A stretch of DNA of 64,000 bases from Pseudoduganella violacea (GTDB lineage Bacteria; Pseudomonadota; Gammaproteobacteria; Burkholderiales; Burkholderiaceae_D). A program made the translations under genes and the position numbers. The notes under the pieces were generated by a model. It ran no database searches. It saw only the letters and a list, made by a program, of their open reading frames with translations, and had not been told where the DNA came from. The stretch spans positions 1 through 64,000 of the forward strand of contig NZ_JACHXD010000018.1 of NCBI RefSeq assembly GCF_014191875.1. The letters are read 5' to 3'. Shown one piece after another: positions 53,276-62,140 of this stretch; position 1 is the stretch's first letter, and each line of letters starts with the position of its first letter.

Positions 53276-53860
53276 CTATTGTGCAATCGCATCCGGTTTA
53301 GTCCAGATTTCGACTCTGCGATTGGGCGCCAAGCATTGGATTAGTTCGGCCTCGGCCTTGCCCGGACATTGCGCGGCCTTGATTATGGGGTAGTGGTCGG
53401 CAACGCCGATGGCAAACACGGATTGCGGCCTGATCTTTTTGGATTTGAGTAGTTGTTCGCGCACCGCATCAGCCCTTGCCTGGCTTAGTTTGCTGTTAAA
53501 ACTGGTCGAGCCCAGGGCGTCGGTATGGCCCACAATGATCACTTTGGCTGGCGCTTCCTGTTCCAGGCTGGTGGCCAGTTCCGCCAATGTTTTCAGGCCG
53601 GTCTGGCCAATGACGCTGGATGCAAACTCGAACAGCTGGTCGGCCGGAAGTGTTTTAGCTGCGCCAGGGCTTGCTTCCGGACTGAGAACGATGGTGGGAA
53701 CATTGCTGCCCTTGTCCGTTGTGGGTTTAAGAAACCGGGCTCCGCTCACCACCAGCGCCAGCATGCAGATGAGCACCATGAAGGGGATCAGCTTATTCAG
53801 GATCGGATACCAGAATTGCTGGCTCGACGTGGCATTGTCCTGCTCGCGGCTGGCGCTCAT
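53276..53860 (-). CDS. OmpA-like peptidoglycan-binding protein with N-terminal membrane anchor
   Basis: A 194-residue protein. One helix at about 24-45 (LIPFMVLICMLALVVSG) anchors it; the periplasmic part is an OmpA C-terminal-type domain with KVIIVGHTDALGS, FNSKLSQARADAVREQLL and NRRVEIW. The topology, short cytosolic tail, helix, linker, OmpA domain, resembles MotB-type or stator-like subunits but is shorter, and no MotA-like partner is present. It overlaps the 123-residue membrane protein gene by 4 bp, last gene of a three-gene operon. Confidence 0.85.
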   Translation of the reverse strand: MSASREQDNATSSQQFWYPILNKLIPFMVLICMLALVVSGARFLKPTTDKGSNVPTIVLSPEASPGAAKTLPADQLFEFASSVIGQTGLKTLAELATSLEQEAPAKVIIVGHTDALGSTSFNSKLSQARADAVREQLLKSKKIRPQSVFAIGVADHYPIIKAAQCPGKAEAELIQCLAPNRRVEIWTKPDAIAQ

Positions 53861-54228
53861 GATCCGGACTTGTCACTAGACGAGTCGCGCTGCCGCCCGG
53901 CCTGGGAGCCAAAATAAAATCCGATTACCGAGGAAAGCAAGGTAATGACCGGCCCCATGATAACGTCGAGCAGCGTTTTCAGCCGCTCGTAGCGCTTCTC
54001 GAACATGGTGCTGTCGTCATCCATGAAGAGGGCGATGAACGCCAGGGCAACGATGGCACAAAGCAGGCCGATCAGCCAGACGGTGATCGTTTCCCGCATG
54101 CCTAGCTGAGAATGGCGCTCGCGGCTATCCCCGATCGGAATATTCTCAATCGGAACCACGAGCGCTAGCGACTCGTCAGGCTGATGAGCGTGATTGCCGG
54201 TGTTCGGAGTGGAGGCGCTCTCTTGCAT
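53857..54228 (-). CDS. Small two-helix membrane protein
   Basis: A 123-residue protein of unknown family: soluble N-terminus of 45 residues, helix 1 about 49-70 (VWLIGLLCAIVALAFIALF), a charged loop (DDDSTMFEKRYERLKTLLD), helix 2 about 90-108 (PVITLLSSVIGFYFGS) and a charged tail. The start lies 8 bp after the 83-residue gene; the stop overlaps the OmpA-like gene. Probably acts with it in the inner membrane. Confidence 0.75.
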   Translation of the reverse strand: MQESASTPNTGNHAHQPDESLALVVPIENIPIGDSRERHSQLGMRETITVWLIGLLCAIVALAFIALFMDDDSTMFEKRYERLKTLLDVIMGPVITLLSSVIGFYFGSQAGRQRDSSSDKSGS

Positions 54229-54236
54229 AACTCCGC

Positions 54237-54488
54237 TTACATCCGCGGACGGCGCACGGGCAGGTTGGGCGTGGTGATTTGCACCACAGGTTTGCTGTCG
54301 GCGCCGGCGGCGACGATGGCTAATCCATCATTGGATTGATCAATCACCCATTTATAGACGGCGATAGCCTCGCGGCCAATGTCGTTGGCGGATAAGCGCG
54401 TTCCCGGCGGATTGTCATTAATCTTGTTCAGTTTGTCATTGATTGAATCGATCACCGACTGAGGAATGTCCAGACGTATTTCAGGCAT
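54237..54488 (-). CDS. Small soluble protein, possible ribbon-helix-helix type
   Basis: An 83-residue protein heading the operon: IRLDIPQSVIDSINDKLNKI, then DIGREAIAVYKWVIDQSNDG and a strand-rich tail ending RRPRM. The strand-helix-helix pattern and REAIAVYKW remind me of ribbon-helix-helix-like proteins, but this is not secure. GGGAGGTG precedes the ATG. Could regulate the operon or be a structural partner. Confidence 0.7.
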   Translation of the reverse strand: MPEIRLDIPQSVIDSINDKLNKINDNPPGTRLSANDIGREAIAVYKWVIDQSNDGLAIVAAGADSKPVVQITTPNLPVRRPRM

Positions 54489-54578
54489 GATTCACCTCCC
54501 TGGCATAGGGTTCCATATATTGTCCAATGCTACTCCGCTTTTTATCCATGCTCAAGCAAGGAAGGCGCGCGCGTGCAA

Positions 54579-54616
54579 AGAAAAAGCCGTTGACTCTGCT
54601 TGAGAATCAACGGCTT
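54579..54616 (-). terminator. Terminator of tRNA-fMet
   Basis: On the minus strand, AAGCCGTTGA pairs with TCAACGGCTT, followed by TTTCTTT; it starts about 10 bases after the tRNA 3' end. Confidence 0.85.
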
Positions 54617-54625
54617 TCCGGTATC

Positions 54626-54702
54626 TGGTTGCGGGGACAGGATTTGAACCTGTGACCTTCGGGTTATGAGCCCGACGAGCTGCCAGACTGCTCCACCCCG
54701 CG
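54626..54702 (-). tRNA. Initiator tRNA-Met (CAT)
   Basis: A 77-nt cloverleaf with encoded CCA. It begins CGCGGGG, giving the unpaired C1-A72 end of initiators, and has the three G-C pairs next to the CAT loop (GGGCTCATAACCC), both hallmarks of tRNA-fMet. Confidence 0.96.
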
Positions 54703-54752
54703 TCTGAGGCAAGAATTATATACGGCCTCGCCGCATTGCGCAAGGCTCGTTT

Positions 54753-55913
54753 TTAGTTGGCGGCTTGCAAACGCCACAGCGAAGTGACTTCGGCGCTGCG
54801 CGCGGCGTGCAGCGGATCGCTGGCGTCGCTGGCGCGCGGATGCATGGGGCGCACGTCGTGGCGGTCCGCAACCTGCAAGCCGGCGGCGGCGATCCACTCC
54901 AGCAGTTGCTCGCGTGGACGCAGACCGAGGTGCTCGGCCAGATCCGACAGAATCAGCCAGCCTTCGCCGCCCGGTGCCAGATGCGCGGCCAGGCCGTCGA
55001 GGAAGCCGCGCAGCATGCGGCTGTCCGGGTCGTATACCGCGTATTCGATGGAAGAGCTGGGGCGGGCCGGCACCCAAGGTGGATTGCAGACTACCAGCTG
55101 CGCCTGACCGGGCGGGAACAGGTCGGCTTCCATCAGCTCGACCTTATCCTGCAAATCCAGGCGCGCCAGGTTTTCGCGCGCGCAGCTCAGGGCGCGGCGG
55201 TCCTGGTCGGTGGCGACCACGCGGGCGATGCCGCGCCGCGCCAGCACGGCCGACAGAACGCCGGTGCCGACGCCGATGTCGAAAGCGGTTTCGGTCTTCT
55301 TCGGCAGCGGCACGTTGGCCACCAGTTGTACATACTCGCCGCGCACCGGCGAGAACACGCCGTAATGCGGATGGATGCGCGCGCCCAGCACTGGAATCTC
55401 GACGCCGCTCTTGCGCCACTCGTGCGCGCCGATCAGGCCGAGCAGCTCGCGCAGCGAGGCAACGAAAGGCTCGCTACCGCGTCCATACGCTTCATTGCAG
55501 GCCTGCTTCACATCCGGCGCGCGGCGCAGAGGAATGCTGTAGTCGGCCTCGAAGGGGATCAGCAGCATGGCCAGGGTGCGGGCGCGCTGCGATTGCGCCT
55601 GGCGGTGCAGGTGGAAGGCTTCGGTCGGCGAAGCGGCGGCCTTGGGCGCCTTCTTCTTGCCCTTGCCGTGCTTATGGTCGGCGCGCCGCGCCAGCGCCTG
55701 CAGCAACTGGCGCGCATTCTGGAAATCGCCGCGCCACAGCAGGGCCGTGCCTTCGCAAGCCAGGCGGTAGGCCGTGTCGGCATTGGTGGTGTCGTCGGCG
55801 ACCTGCACGCGCTTGGGCGGCGGCATGCCGCTTTCCGAGTGCCAGCGCGCCGAACGCTCCTCGCCGTTTTCGGTCCAGTGGATGAGCTGTGGCGTGCTGC
55901 TGTCGGTCTGCAT
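54753..55913 (-). CDS. Class I SAM-dependent methyltransferase (PrmC/RsmC-like)
   Basis: A 386-residue protein. The N-terminal half (to about 190) is a family-specific domain with a Lys-rich segment (KHGKGKKKAPKAA). The catalytic half has AFDIGVGTGVLSAVLA (motif I), VVATDQDRRALSCA and VVCNPPWVP, the NPPY/W motif of N-methyltransferases acting on nucleic-acid bases or glutamine amides. The substrate is unknown; a DNA, rRNA or protein target is possible. Confidence 0.85.
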   Translation of the reverse strand: MQTDSSTPQLIHWTENGEERSARWHSESGMPPPKRVQVADDTTNADTAYRLACEGTALLWRGDFQNARQLLQALARRADHKHGKGKKKAPKAAASPTEAFHLHRQAQSQRARTLAMLLIPFEADYSIPLRRAPDVKQACNEAYGRGSEPFVASLRELLGLIGAHEWRKSGVEIPVLGARIHPHYGVFSPVRGEYVQLVANVPLPKKTETAFDIGVGTGVLSAVLARRGIARVVATDQDRRALSCARENLARLDLQDKVELMEADLFPPGQAQLVVCNPPWVPARPSSSIEYAVYDPDSRMLRGFLDGLAAHLAPGGEGWLILSDLAEHLGLRPREQLLEWIAAAGLQVADRHDVRPMHPRASDASDPLHAARSAEVTSLWRLQAAN

Positions 55914-55945
55914 ATCGGTTCGCGCGTATCAAGAGAGTAAACGGC

Positions 55946-55974
55946 GAAACCGCCTGCACGGGACAGGCGGTTTC
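55946..55974 (-). terminator. Strong hairpin between unknown gene and methyltransferase
   Basis: GAAACCGCCTG pairs perfectly with CAGGCGGTTTC around seven bases. The T-run is short, so termination is likely but not certain. Confidence 0.6.
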
Positions 55975-56017
55975 GTGTGAAGCGCTAATTATACGTGCTG
56001 CGGGACCGGAAGCTGGC

Positions 56018-56932
56018 TTAGTTCAGGACTTGCGGCGACTTGACGTCCTCGCTAGTATCGCTGGCGCGCTTGCTGGAGGTGTCGGCTACGGCGGGCGTCG
56101 CGGTGCTGGCGGCAGCGGCTTTTTCCGGCGCCGCATCCGTGCCTGGCGCGGGCGGCGTGGTGGAGATGATCGGCTCCGGCTTCTGCGTGGCGCGTTGTGG
56201 CTGCGCCGGCTTGGTCGGCGGCGAGTAGGTGTCCAGCACTTCCTTGTTCTTCACCAGGTCGAGCAGGCGCAGGGACAGGGTGCCGAGTTTTTCCTCGGGC
56301 TTGCCCTCGGCGCTGACGTCGGCCTTGAGCGGTTTTTCCATCAGTTTGAACAGGTCGGCCAGGCTGCCGGGGAAGTCGATGTCCGGGAACTCGATGGTCG
56401 GCAGCGGCATGGCCGGGTTCTGGTCGGCGCCATCCTGGCGCCGTGCCGGCACGCTGCTGCTGCGCGCGGCGCTGGCTTCCAGCTTGGCCTCGTACTGGAC
56501 TTCGATCTCGAAATCGAATTTGCGGCCGTCGGCGGTGGTGATGGTGCCTTTGCCGATGAAGTGCGAATTTTCGTTCAGGCTGAACGCGGCGGCGTCGCTG
56601 ACGCCGTCCGGGCCTTCGCTGTGCTGGATGCCGGCGGCAAACGAAGAGTTCACCTCCAGGCTGACCGCGTCATACGAGATGGTGGCGCCTTTCAGCGCGT
56701 CGCCAAATAAATCCTTGGCAAACTTGCCGAAAAAGTCCTGCGCCATATCCAGGGTGGCCTTGCCGAGCTTATCGACCCGCTTATCGAGGTCGATGCCCTT
56801 GCCGGGAACCACGGCATTGCTGTTCGCTTCCGCTACGCCGTTTTGTGCGCGCGTGCCTTTTGCCTCGGCCTTGGGCGAGGCATTGCTGAGAGTCTGGTAC
56901 TGGCGTGGGCCAATAGGAGAGAGCGAGGACAT
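56018..56932 (-). CDS. Uncharacterised protein, possibly DUF5610-like
   Basis: A 304-residue soluble protein without signal peptide. The folded part (about 48-155) has DKRVDKLGKATLDMAQDFFG, SYDAVSLEVNSSF and GKGTITTADGRKFDFEIEVQ; the rest is Pro/Ala/Thr-rich and probably disordered. The TADGRKFDFEIEV pattern is typical of a bacterial family I know only as uncharacterised. ATG at 56932 (MSSLSPIGPRQYQ) is preferred over a TTG four codons upstream. Confidence 0.72.
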   Translation of the reverse strand: MSSLSPIGPRQYQTLSNASPKAEAKGTRAQNGVAEANSNAVVPGKGIDLDKRVDKLGKATLDMAQDFFGKFAKDLFGDALKGATISYDAVSLEVNSSFAAGIQHSEGPDGVSDAAAFSLNENSHFIGKGTITTADGRKFDFEIEVQYEAKLEASAARSSSVPARRQDGADQNPAMPLPTIEFPDIDFPGSLADLFKLMEKPLKADVSAEGKPEEKLGTLSLRLLDLVKNKEVLDTYSPPTKPAQPQRATQKPEPIISTTPPAPGTDAAPEKAAAASTATPAVADTSSKRASDTSEDVKSPQVLN

Positions 56933-57007
56933 GATGGCAACCAAAAGGTGAGTAGGGTTATATCCTACAACGGCAGTTACAGCGATTTCTTTAGTTTTAG
57001 TTCGGTG

Positions 57008-57217
57008 TTAGTGATGGTGCGTCCACAAACCGTTCGAGGCCAGATAGGATTGCACGGCGTCGGCTTGGCCGATGGCGTGCAGTTTCACTTCGCCGCAGCT
57101 GCAAACGCCCGAGTAAGGCGTGATGTGGGAGCAGGCGGAGACTTTTTGCATGGAAACTTTTACGGCCTTCGCGCATTTCGCGCATTTGAAGGTCAGGGTG
57201 CGTGGTGCTTTCAACAT
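57008..57217 (-). CDS. Small cysteine-rich (zinc-ribbon-like) protein
   Basis: A 69-residue protein with CAKCAK, a lone Cys in SACSH and CSCG, so two CxxC-like pairs plus extra Cys and His that could hold zinc. It is basic at the N-terminus and ends WTHHH. No family is recognised. It stands between two other uncharacterised genes on the same strand. Confidence 0.72.
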   Translation of the reverse strand: MLKAPRTLTFKCAKCAKAVKVSMQKVSACSHITPYSGVCSCGEVKLHAIGQADAVQSYLASNGLWTHHH

Positions 57218-57252
57218 GATTGCTTTGGCGTGAGGACAAAAGCGAGATTTTA

Positions 57253-57855
57253 TCAGGCGTAGACGTTGATTACCGGTTGTTGCGCAGGGGCGGCGTTGTA
57301 GGCGCGCTGCACGGCGCTTTGTTGGGCGTCCTGGGCCTGCGCCGCCGCGCCTTGTTGCGCCCCGTCCGGATTACTCTGCTGCGCCGTCAGCTCCTGGCTG
57401 GCCTGCTGCGCCATCTGCTGGGCGCGCGCGGCGATGGCGCGGTCCGGCCCGGAGGGATCGGCCGGCGCCAGGGCGGCGGCCTGGATGGTGCGCGCCCGCT
57501 CCAGCGTCTCCTGCGGCGTGCGGCCGGGCGAGGTGTCGATATTCACCTCGCCGCCGATGGCGTAATTGATGCCGTCCGGCCCGCGCTGATAGGTATATGT
57601 GGGACCGGAGGTGGCCAGGCCGCCCGCTGCGGACAGATGGGCCATCTCATGCTGGCGTACCTGCTGGTCGCGCGCTTTCAACTGGTCGATCTGCTTCAAT
57701 TGATCGGATGTCAGCTCGGCCTTGGCGCCTTGCTTGGTCTGCGGTTCCTGCGGTTTCTGCGCTTCCTGGGCGCCCTGCGCTGGCGCGGCGCGCGCCGGTG
57801 CCGCGCCGCTGGCGGCGTAGGGATTGACGCTGGCGGCGATGGCGCTGATTGCCAT
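57253..57855 (-). CDS. SprA-related putative metalloprotease
   Basis: A 200-residue protein. The conserved block is LKARDQQVRQHEMAHLSAAG with HExxH zinc-site residues H69, E70 and H73, followed by YTYQRGPDGINYAIGGEVNI, characteristic of the SprA-related (CJM1_0395) family of putative metallopeptidases. Flanks are Ala/Gln/Pro-rich and likely disordered. No signal peptide is obvious. Substrate unknown. Confidence 0.88.
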   Translation of the reverse strand: MAISAIAASVNPYAASGAAPARAAPAQGAQEAQKPQEPQTKQGAKAELTSDQLKQIDQLKARDQQVRQHEMAHLSAAGGLATSGPTYTYQRGPDGINYAIGGEVNIDTSPGRTPQETLERARTIQAAALAPADPSGPDRAIAARAQQMAQQASQELTAQQSNPDGAQQGAAAQAQDAQQSAVQRAYNAAPAQQPVINVYA

Positions 57856-58007
57856 GGTAAGGAAGGCGGCAAATGATGGAAAAAGCGGGGCTTACACTCG
57901 CTTACATCATAGCAAAAATAGACTGTGGTTTTTCGCGGAAAGCCGTCAACTGAACGCCCTGGCTCGCGTTGTGGGAGTATCCGTCAGCTCTTCTAAGAGG
58001 CCGCGAT

Positions 58008-58163
58008 ATGGACCAAGCCAAGCAACCGAGCAAAGAAGCCGTGCGCCACTGGATGCAAACCAGGGTGGAGGAACGCCGTCCGCCGCCCGATCCGCAGCAG
58101 ATCCGGCGCGAGCTTGGCTGGGAGCTGGCACGCCAGGAGCGGCGCGAAACCAGCTACCGCTGA
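58008..58163 (+). CDS. Small hypothetical protein (51 residues)
   Basis: A short basic protein: KEAVRHWMQTRVEERRPPPD and QQIRRELGWELARQERR, two amphipathic helices joined by a proline hinge. TAAGAGGCCGCG precedes the ATG, a fair ribosome site. Unknown function. It is convergent with sbcC, 7 bp away. Confidence 0.6.
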   Translation: MDQAKQPSKEAVRHWMQTRVEERRPPPDPQQIRRELGWELARQERRETSYR

Positions 58164-58170
58164 CGGCCTG

Positions 58171-61100
58171 CTACTGCACCGTTACCACGCTGCGCCCGTC
58201 GGCCGCCGGCTGCACCACGATGCGGCTGGCGATCCTGTCGGTCATCTCCTGCACGTGCGAAATCACGCCGACCTTGCGGCCCATGGCCTGCAGGCCGTCC
58301 AGCGCATCCATCGCCACGCGCAGGGTATCGGCGTCCAGGCTGCCGAAGCCTTCGTCGATGAACAGCGATTCCACCTTTACCCGGTTGGAAGACAGCGAGG
58401 CCAGACCCAAGGCCAGGGCCAGCGACGCCAGGAAGGACTCGCCGCCCGACAGCGAATGCACCGAGCGTAATTCGTCGCCCATATGCTGGTCGCGCACCAG
58501 CAGGCCAAGCGAGGGCTGGGACGGGTTGTTGATGCGTTCCAGCTGGTAGCGCGGCGCCAGGTGGTTGAGGTGGGCATTGGCATAGCCCAGCAGGACGTCC
58601 AGCGTGAATTGCTGGGCGTAGTTGCGGAACTTCTTGCCGTCGGCCGAGCCGATCAGCTCACTCATGCGCGCCCAGCGCCGCTCGCTCTCTTCCTGCTTTT
58701 CGATATCGCCCATCATGGCTTGCGCGCTGTGGCGGCGCGCATCGTCCTGGGCCAGGCCGATGCGCAGTGCTGTGGCCTGGTCATGCGCCTGCTTGCGCTC
58801 GGCGGCCAGGGCTTCCAGCGCCTGTTGCAGGGCTTCGGCCGTCTGCTCGCCATGCTGGCCGGCGTCCGCCAGGTGGCGCGCGGTCTGCGCCTGGCGCTCC
58901 TGCAGCACGGCGTGGGCGCTGGCCGCCGCCTGTTCCAGCGCCTGCAAGTGCTGGCGCTCGGCCAGGATCTGCTCGGCCGGATGCGCCAGCAGGGCGCGCA
59001 ACTGCTCGACGCTGCGCACGGTGTCGCTTGCCTCGCCTTCCGGGTTTTCGTCCACCGCTTCCGCATCAAAGCCCAGCAGTTCGCGCTGCGTGTCGTCGTC
59101 GACGGCGGTGCCGCCGTCACGGCTGGCCGCCTGCGCCTTGCGGAAATCCTGCAGCCATTGTTCCAGGCGCAGCGCGGCCAGATGCGCCGCGTCGTGCAGG
59201 GTGGCCAAACGGCGCTGGGCCTGCACCAGCGCCTCGTCCGAGCGCACGGCAGTTTGCGCGGCCTGCTGGGCGGCTTCCTGCTGCGCCGCCTGGCTGGCCT
59301 TGGCCTTGTCGATGGCCGCCTGCAGGTCGCGCTCCACGTCTTCCACGCGGCGCGCATTCCATAAGGTGGCGCGCTGGTCCTGCGCCGCCAGCAGGGCCGT
59401 TTCGGCGCTGCGGAAGTTTTCCTGCACGGCTTCGGCATCGGCCGCCGCCTTGTGCTGGGCGGTGGACAGGGCTTCCAGCTCGACTTCCAGCGTGGCCATG
59501 GCGGCGGCGCGTTCTTCCAGCGCGCCATGCTGGTTTTGCCATTGGCGGCTTTCGGCCTGGCGTTTTTCGTGGAAGCGGGCGGGCGCCGCTTTCCACTCGT
59601 CCTTCCAGCCCTCGTTGGGCATCTCGCTATCGCTGAAGGCGGCGTCCAGCTCATCGAGCATGCCGCTCAATTGCGTGGCGATCTCCATGCGCTGCATGTC
59701 CAGCGCCTTGTGCTCGGCCAGCAGCTCGGCCAGCACGGTCTGCACCTGGGCCAGGCGGCTTTGCAACTGCGTATGCTCGGCCGTGGCCTGGTCGCAGGCG
59801 CGCTGGGCCTGTTCGCGGGTGGCGGCGGCGCGATGCAGGATCTGCTCCTGCTGCGCGATATGGCGCTGGGCGGCTTGCAACGCTTCCAGCTGCTGGGCAA
59901 ACCAGTCGGCGCGCGCCGGGTCCGCCACCTCGTCCAGCGCGAGCGCCAGTAACACCGGTGCGCCATCCTGCCCGGGTGCCTGCTTGGCGGCCTGCGACAG
60001 ACTCTCGCGCAGGCCGGCTTCCAGTTCGCACTGGGCCAGCTTCGCCGTGGCGGCCTGCCAGGCTTCGAAGCCGCGGTCCAGCACCTTGTCCAGCGTGTGC
60101 TGCTCAGCGGCGTTGGCGGCCAATTGTTCCAGGCTCGATTGGATGGTATTGCGCTGCACCGCCTGCGCCGCGATATTGTGCTGCAGCTTGTCGCGGCAGC
60201 CATGCACCTCGCCCTGCAGGCCGGCGAGCATGGCTTGCAGGGCGCCGTCGCTGTGGCGGTAAGGGTGTTCGTGCGCGCCGCAGACCGGGCAGGGTGTTTC
60301 GTCTTCCAGCGTGGCGCGCAGCTTTTCCACGTTTTCGCCGCAAGCCGCTTCCGCCAGTTTCAGCGAGCGCTCGGCCTGGGCGAAGGCCGCCATCACGGCC
60401 GCATGTTCCTGCTGCGCCTGCGCCAGCAATTGCTCGGCCGCGTCGCGCGATTGCTGCAGCCGCGCGTCGAGGGTGTTCAGTTCCAGCTTGCGCGCCTGTT
60501 TGCCGGAGAGTTCCAGCCAGACTTTTTCAGCCCCGGCCAGCGCGTCGCGCCGCCGTTCCAGCTGCTCGCGGTGGCGGTGCAGCATGTCCGCATCGATCTG
60601 GGCGATGGCGCTGAGTGCCTGCTGCCGCTGGGCTTCCAGCGCTTCCAGCCGCGTGGTGGCGGCCTGCAGCTTGCTTTTGGCCTCGCTTTCCTCTTCGCGG
60701 TGGCGCTTGCCGTTTTGCAGCACGGCGGCCTGGGCCTGGCCCAGGCGCTCGGCCTGCGCGTTGACCTGGCCCGATTGGACCAGCAGCACATCCCAGCGCG
60801 GCCAGTCCTGCGCCAGCACGCGCCATTGCTGGTGCTGCTGCAGCCAGAGCTGGCCGGCCTGCTGCGCTTCGGCCAGGCGGCGCTGCTGCTCCAGCTTGCC
60901 GCGTTGCGCCTGCGTGGCCTGGTTCAGGGCCGTTTGCGCCGTATCGTAGGCATGCTTGGCTTGGCGGTAGGCGGGCAGCATGGCTTCGATGCGCGCGTCC
61001 AGCGCCTTGGCCTGGTCCAGCTGCGGCGCGGCGGCGCGCTGCGCCTGCTCGGCCTGGGTCAGTTGCAAGCCCGCTTGCTGCATGGCCTGCGCCGCCTTTT

Positions 61101-62121
61101 GCTGCGCCAGGCGCGCCTGTTCCGCCTCGCGCCCGCAGGCTTCGATGGCGGCCTGGGTGGCGGCGGTTTCGGCGCCGATGCGCTTGATGTCCTCGTCCAG
61201 CGGCCGCGCCGCCTGCACCGCGTCGAGCTGGGCCAGCGCCTGGTGCCGCGGCGCGGCCGCCTCCACCTCATTCACGCGCTGCTGCCAGGCGGCCAGCGCC
61301 TGCTGCTCGCCCTCGCGCAGCTTGTCGGTCTGCTGATGCCAGCGCAACTGGGTTTCCAGCCCGGTCTTGCGCTCGTCCAGCACGACCAGGGCTTGATCGG
61401 CGGCGTTGCGCTGGGTCTCGGTATTGGCCCTTTCCTCGCTGCCCATGGGCTTCTGGTCGGCCAGCCGGTCGAACAGCTTTTCCAGCGCCAGCTTTTCCAG
61501 TTTGGCACGTTCATGCGCGCGGATCGAGATATCGCTATAGACATTACTGCCGGTCAGGGTTTCCAGCAGCGTGCCGCGCTCGTCGTCGCCGGCCTTGAGG
61601 AAGGTGGCGAATTCGTTTTGCGCCAGCAGCACGGCGCGCGTGAACTGCTCGAAACTCAGGCCGATGCGCTTTTCGATTTCGGTTTTCACTTCGGTCTTGG
61701 TGGCGCCGATGGGTTGCAGGCCGGGCAGCAGGTGCAGGGTCATCGCGGTCGGCTGCAAAGCGCCTTCGACCCGCGTGCGTGAGCGGCGCACGCTCCAGCG
61801 CGCGCGGTAAGGCGCGCCATCGCCGCCGACGAAATCGACTTCGGCATAGCCTTCCGGCGTGCCGCGCCGCAGCAGGGTGCGCGAGTCCTGCGAGGAAATC
61901 GGGTCGCCCACGTCCGGCGTCTTGCCGCTGGCTTTCAGCAGGCGCGGGGTATCGTCGTACAGGGCCAGGCAAAGCGCGTCGAGCAGGGTGCTCTTGCCCG
62001 CGCCGGTGGGACCGCTGATGGCGAACAGGCCGGAGGAGGCGAGCGGCTCCTGCTCGAAGTCGACACTGAATTCGCCGGCCAGCGAGGCCAGGTTTTTGCC
62101 GCCAATTCGGAGAATCTTCAT
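58171..62121 (-). CDS. sbcC: Exonuclease subunit SbcC
   Basis: A 1316-residue Rad50-type ATPase of the SbcCD nuclease, which trims hairpins and protein-blocked DNA ends. N-terminal Walker A GPTGAGKSTLLDAL, long coiled coils rich in Ala/Gln/Leu, a zinc hook CPVCGAHEH near residues 611-615, and C-terminal signature HSLSGGESFLASLALALGL with Walker B FIDEGFGSLD. It is longer than E. coli SbcC (1048), mostly in the coiled coils. sbcD lies 19 bp upstream in the same operon. Confidence 0.95.
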   Translation of the reverse strand: MKILRIGGKNLASLAGEFSVDFEQEPLASSGLFAISGPTGAGKSTLLDALCLALYDDTPRLLKASGKTPDVGDPISSQDSRTLLRRGTPEGYAEVDFVGGDGAPYRARWSVRRSRTRVEGALQPTAMTLHLLPGLQPIGATKTEVKTEIEKRIGLSFEQFTRAVLLAQNEFATFLKAGDDERGTLLETLTGSNVYSDISIRAHERAKLEKLALEKLFDRLADQKPMGSEERANTETQRNAADQALVVLDERKTGLETQLRWHQQTDKLREGEQQALAAWQQRVNEVEAAAPRHQALAQLDAVQAARPLDEDIKRIGAETAATQAAIEACGREAEQARLAQQKAAQAMQQAGLQLTQAEQAQRAAAPQLDQAKALDARIEAMLPAYRQAKHAYDTAQTALNQATQAQRGKLEQQRRLAEAQQAGQLWLQQHQQWRVLAQDWPRWDVLLVQSGQVNAQAERLGQAQAAVLQNGKRHREEESEAKSKLQAATTRLEALEAQRQQALSAIAQIDADMLHRHREQLERRRDALAGAEKVWLELSGKQARKLELNTLDARLQQSRDAAEQLLAQAQQEHAAVMAAFAQAERSLKLAEAACGENVEKLRATLEDETPCPVCGAHEHPYRHSDGALQAMLAGLQGEVHGCRDKLQHNIAAQAVQRNTIQSSLEQLAANAAEQHTLDKVLDRGFEAWQAATAKLAQCELEAGLRESLSQAAKQAPGQDGAPVLLALALDEVADPARADWFAQQLEALQAAQRHIAQQEQILHRAAATREQAQRACDQATAEHTQLQSRLAQVQTVLAELLAEHKALDMQRMEIATQLSGMLDELDAAFSDSEMPNEGWKDEWKAAPARFHEKRQAESRQWQNQHGALEERAAAMATLEVELEALSTAQHKAAADAEAVQENFRSAETALLAAQDQRATLWNARRVEDVERDLQAAIDKAKASQAAQQEAAQQAAQTAVRSDEALVQAQRRLATLHDAAHLAALRLEQWLQDFRKAQAASRDGGTAVDDDTQRELLGFDAEAVDENPEGEASDTVRSVEQLRALLAHPAEQILAERQHLQALEQAAASAHAVLQERQAQTARHLADAGQHGEQTAEALQQALEALAAERKQAHDQATALRIGLAQDDARRHSAQAMMGDIEKQEESERRWARMSELIGSADGKKFRNYAQQFTLDVLLGYANAHLNHLAPRYQLERINNPSQPSLGLLVRDQHMGDELRSVHSLSGGESFLASLALALGLASLSSNRVKVESLFIDEGFGSLDADTLRVAMDALDGLQAMGRKVGVISHVQEMTDRIASRIVVQPAADGRSVVTVQ

Positions 62122-62140
62122 CTTGTTCTTATCGCGTGGT

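Noticed and set aside
53276..54488. Zorya-type defence system
   Set aside because: The OmpA-anchored protein recalls ZorB, but no ZorA-like stator partner, helicase or nuclease gene is adjacent.
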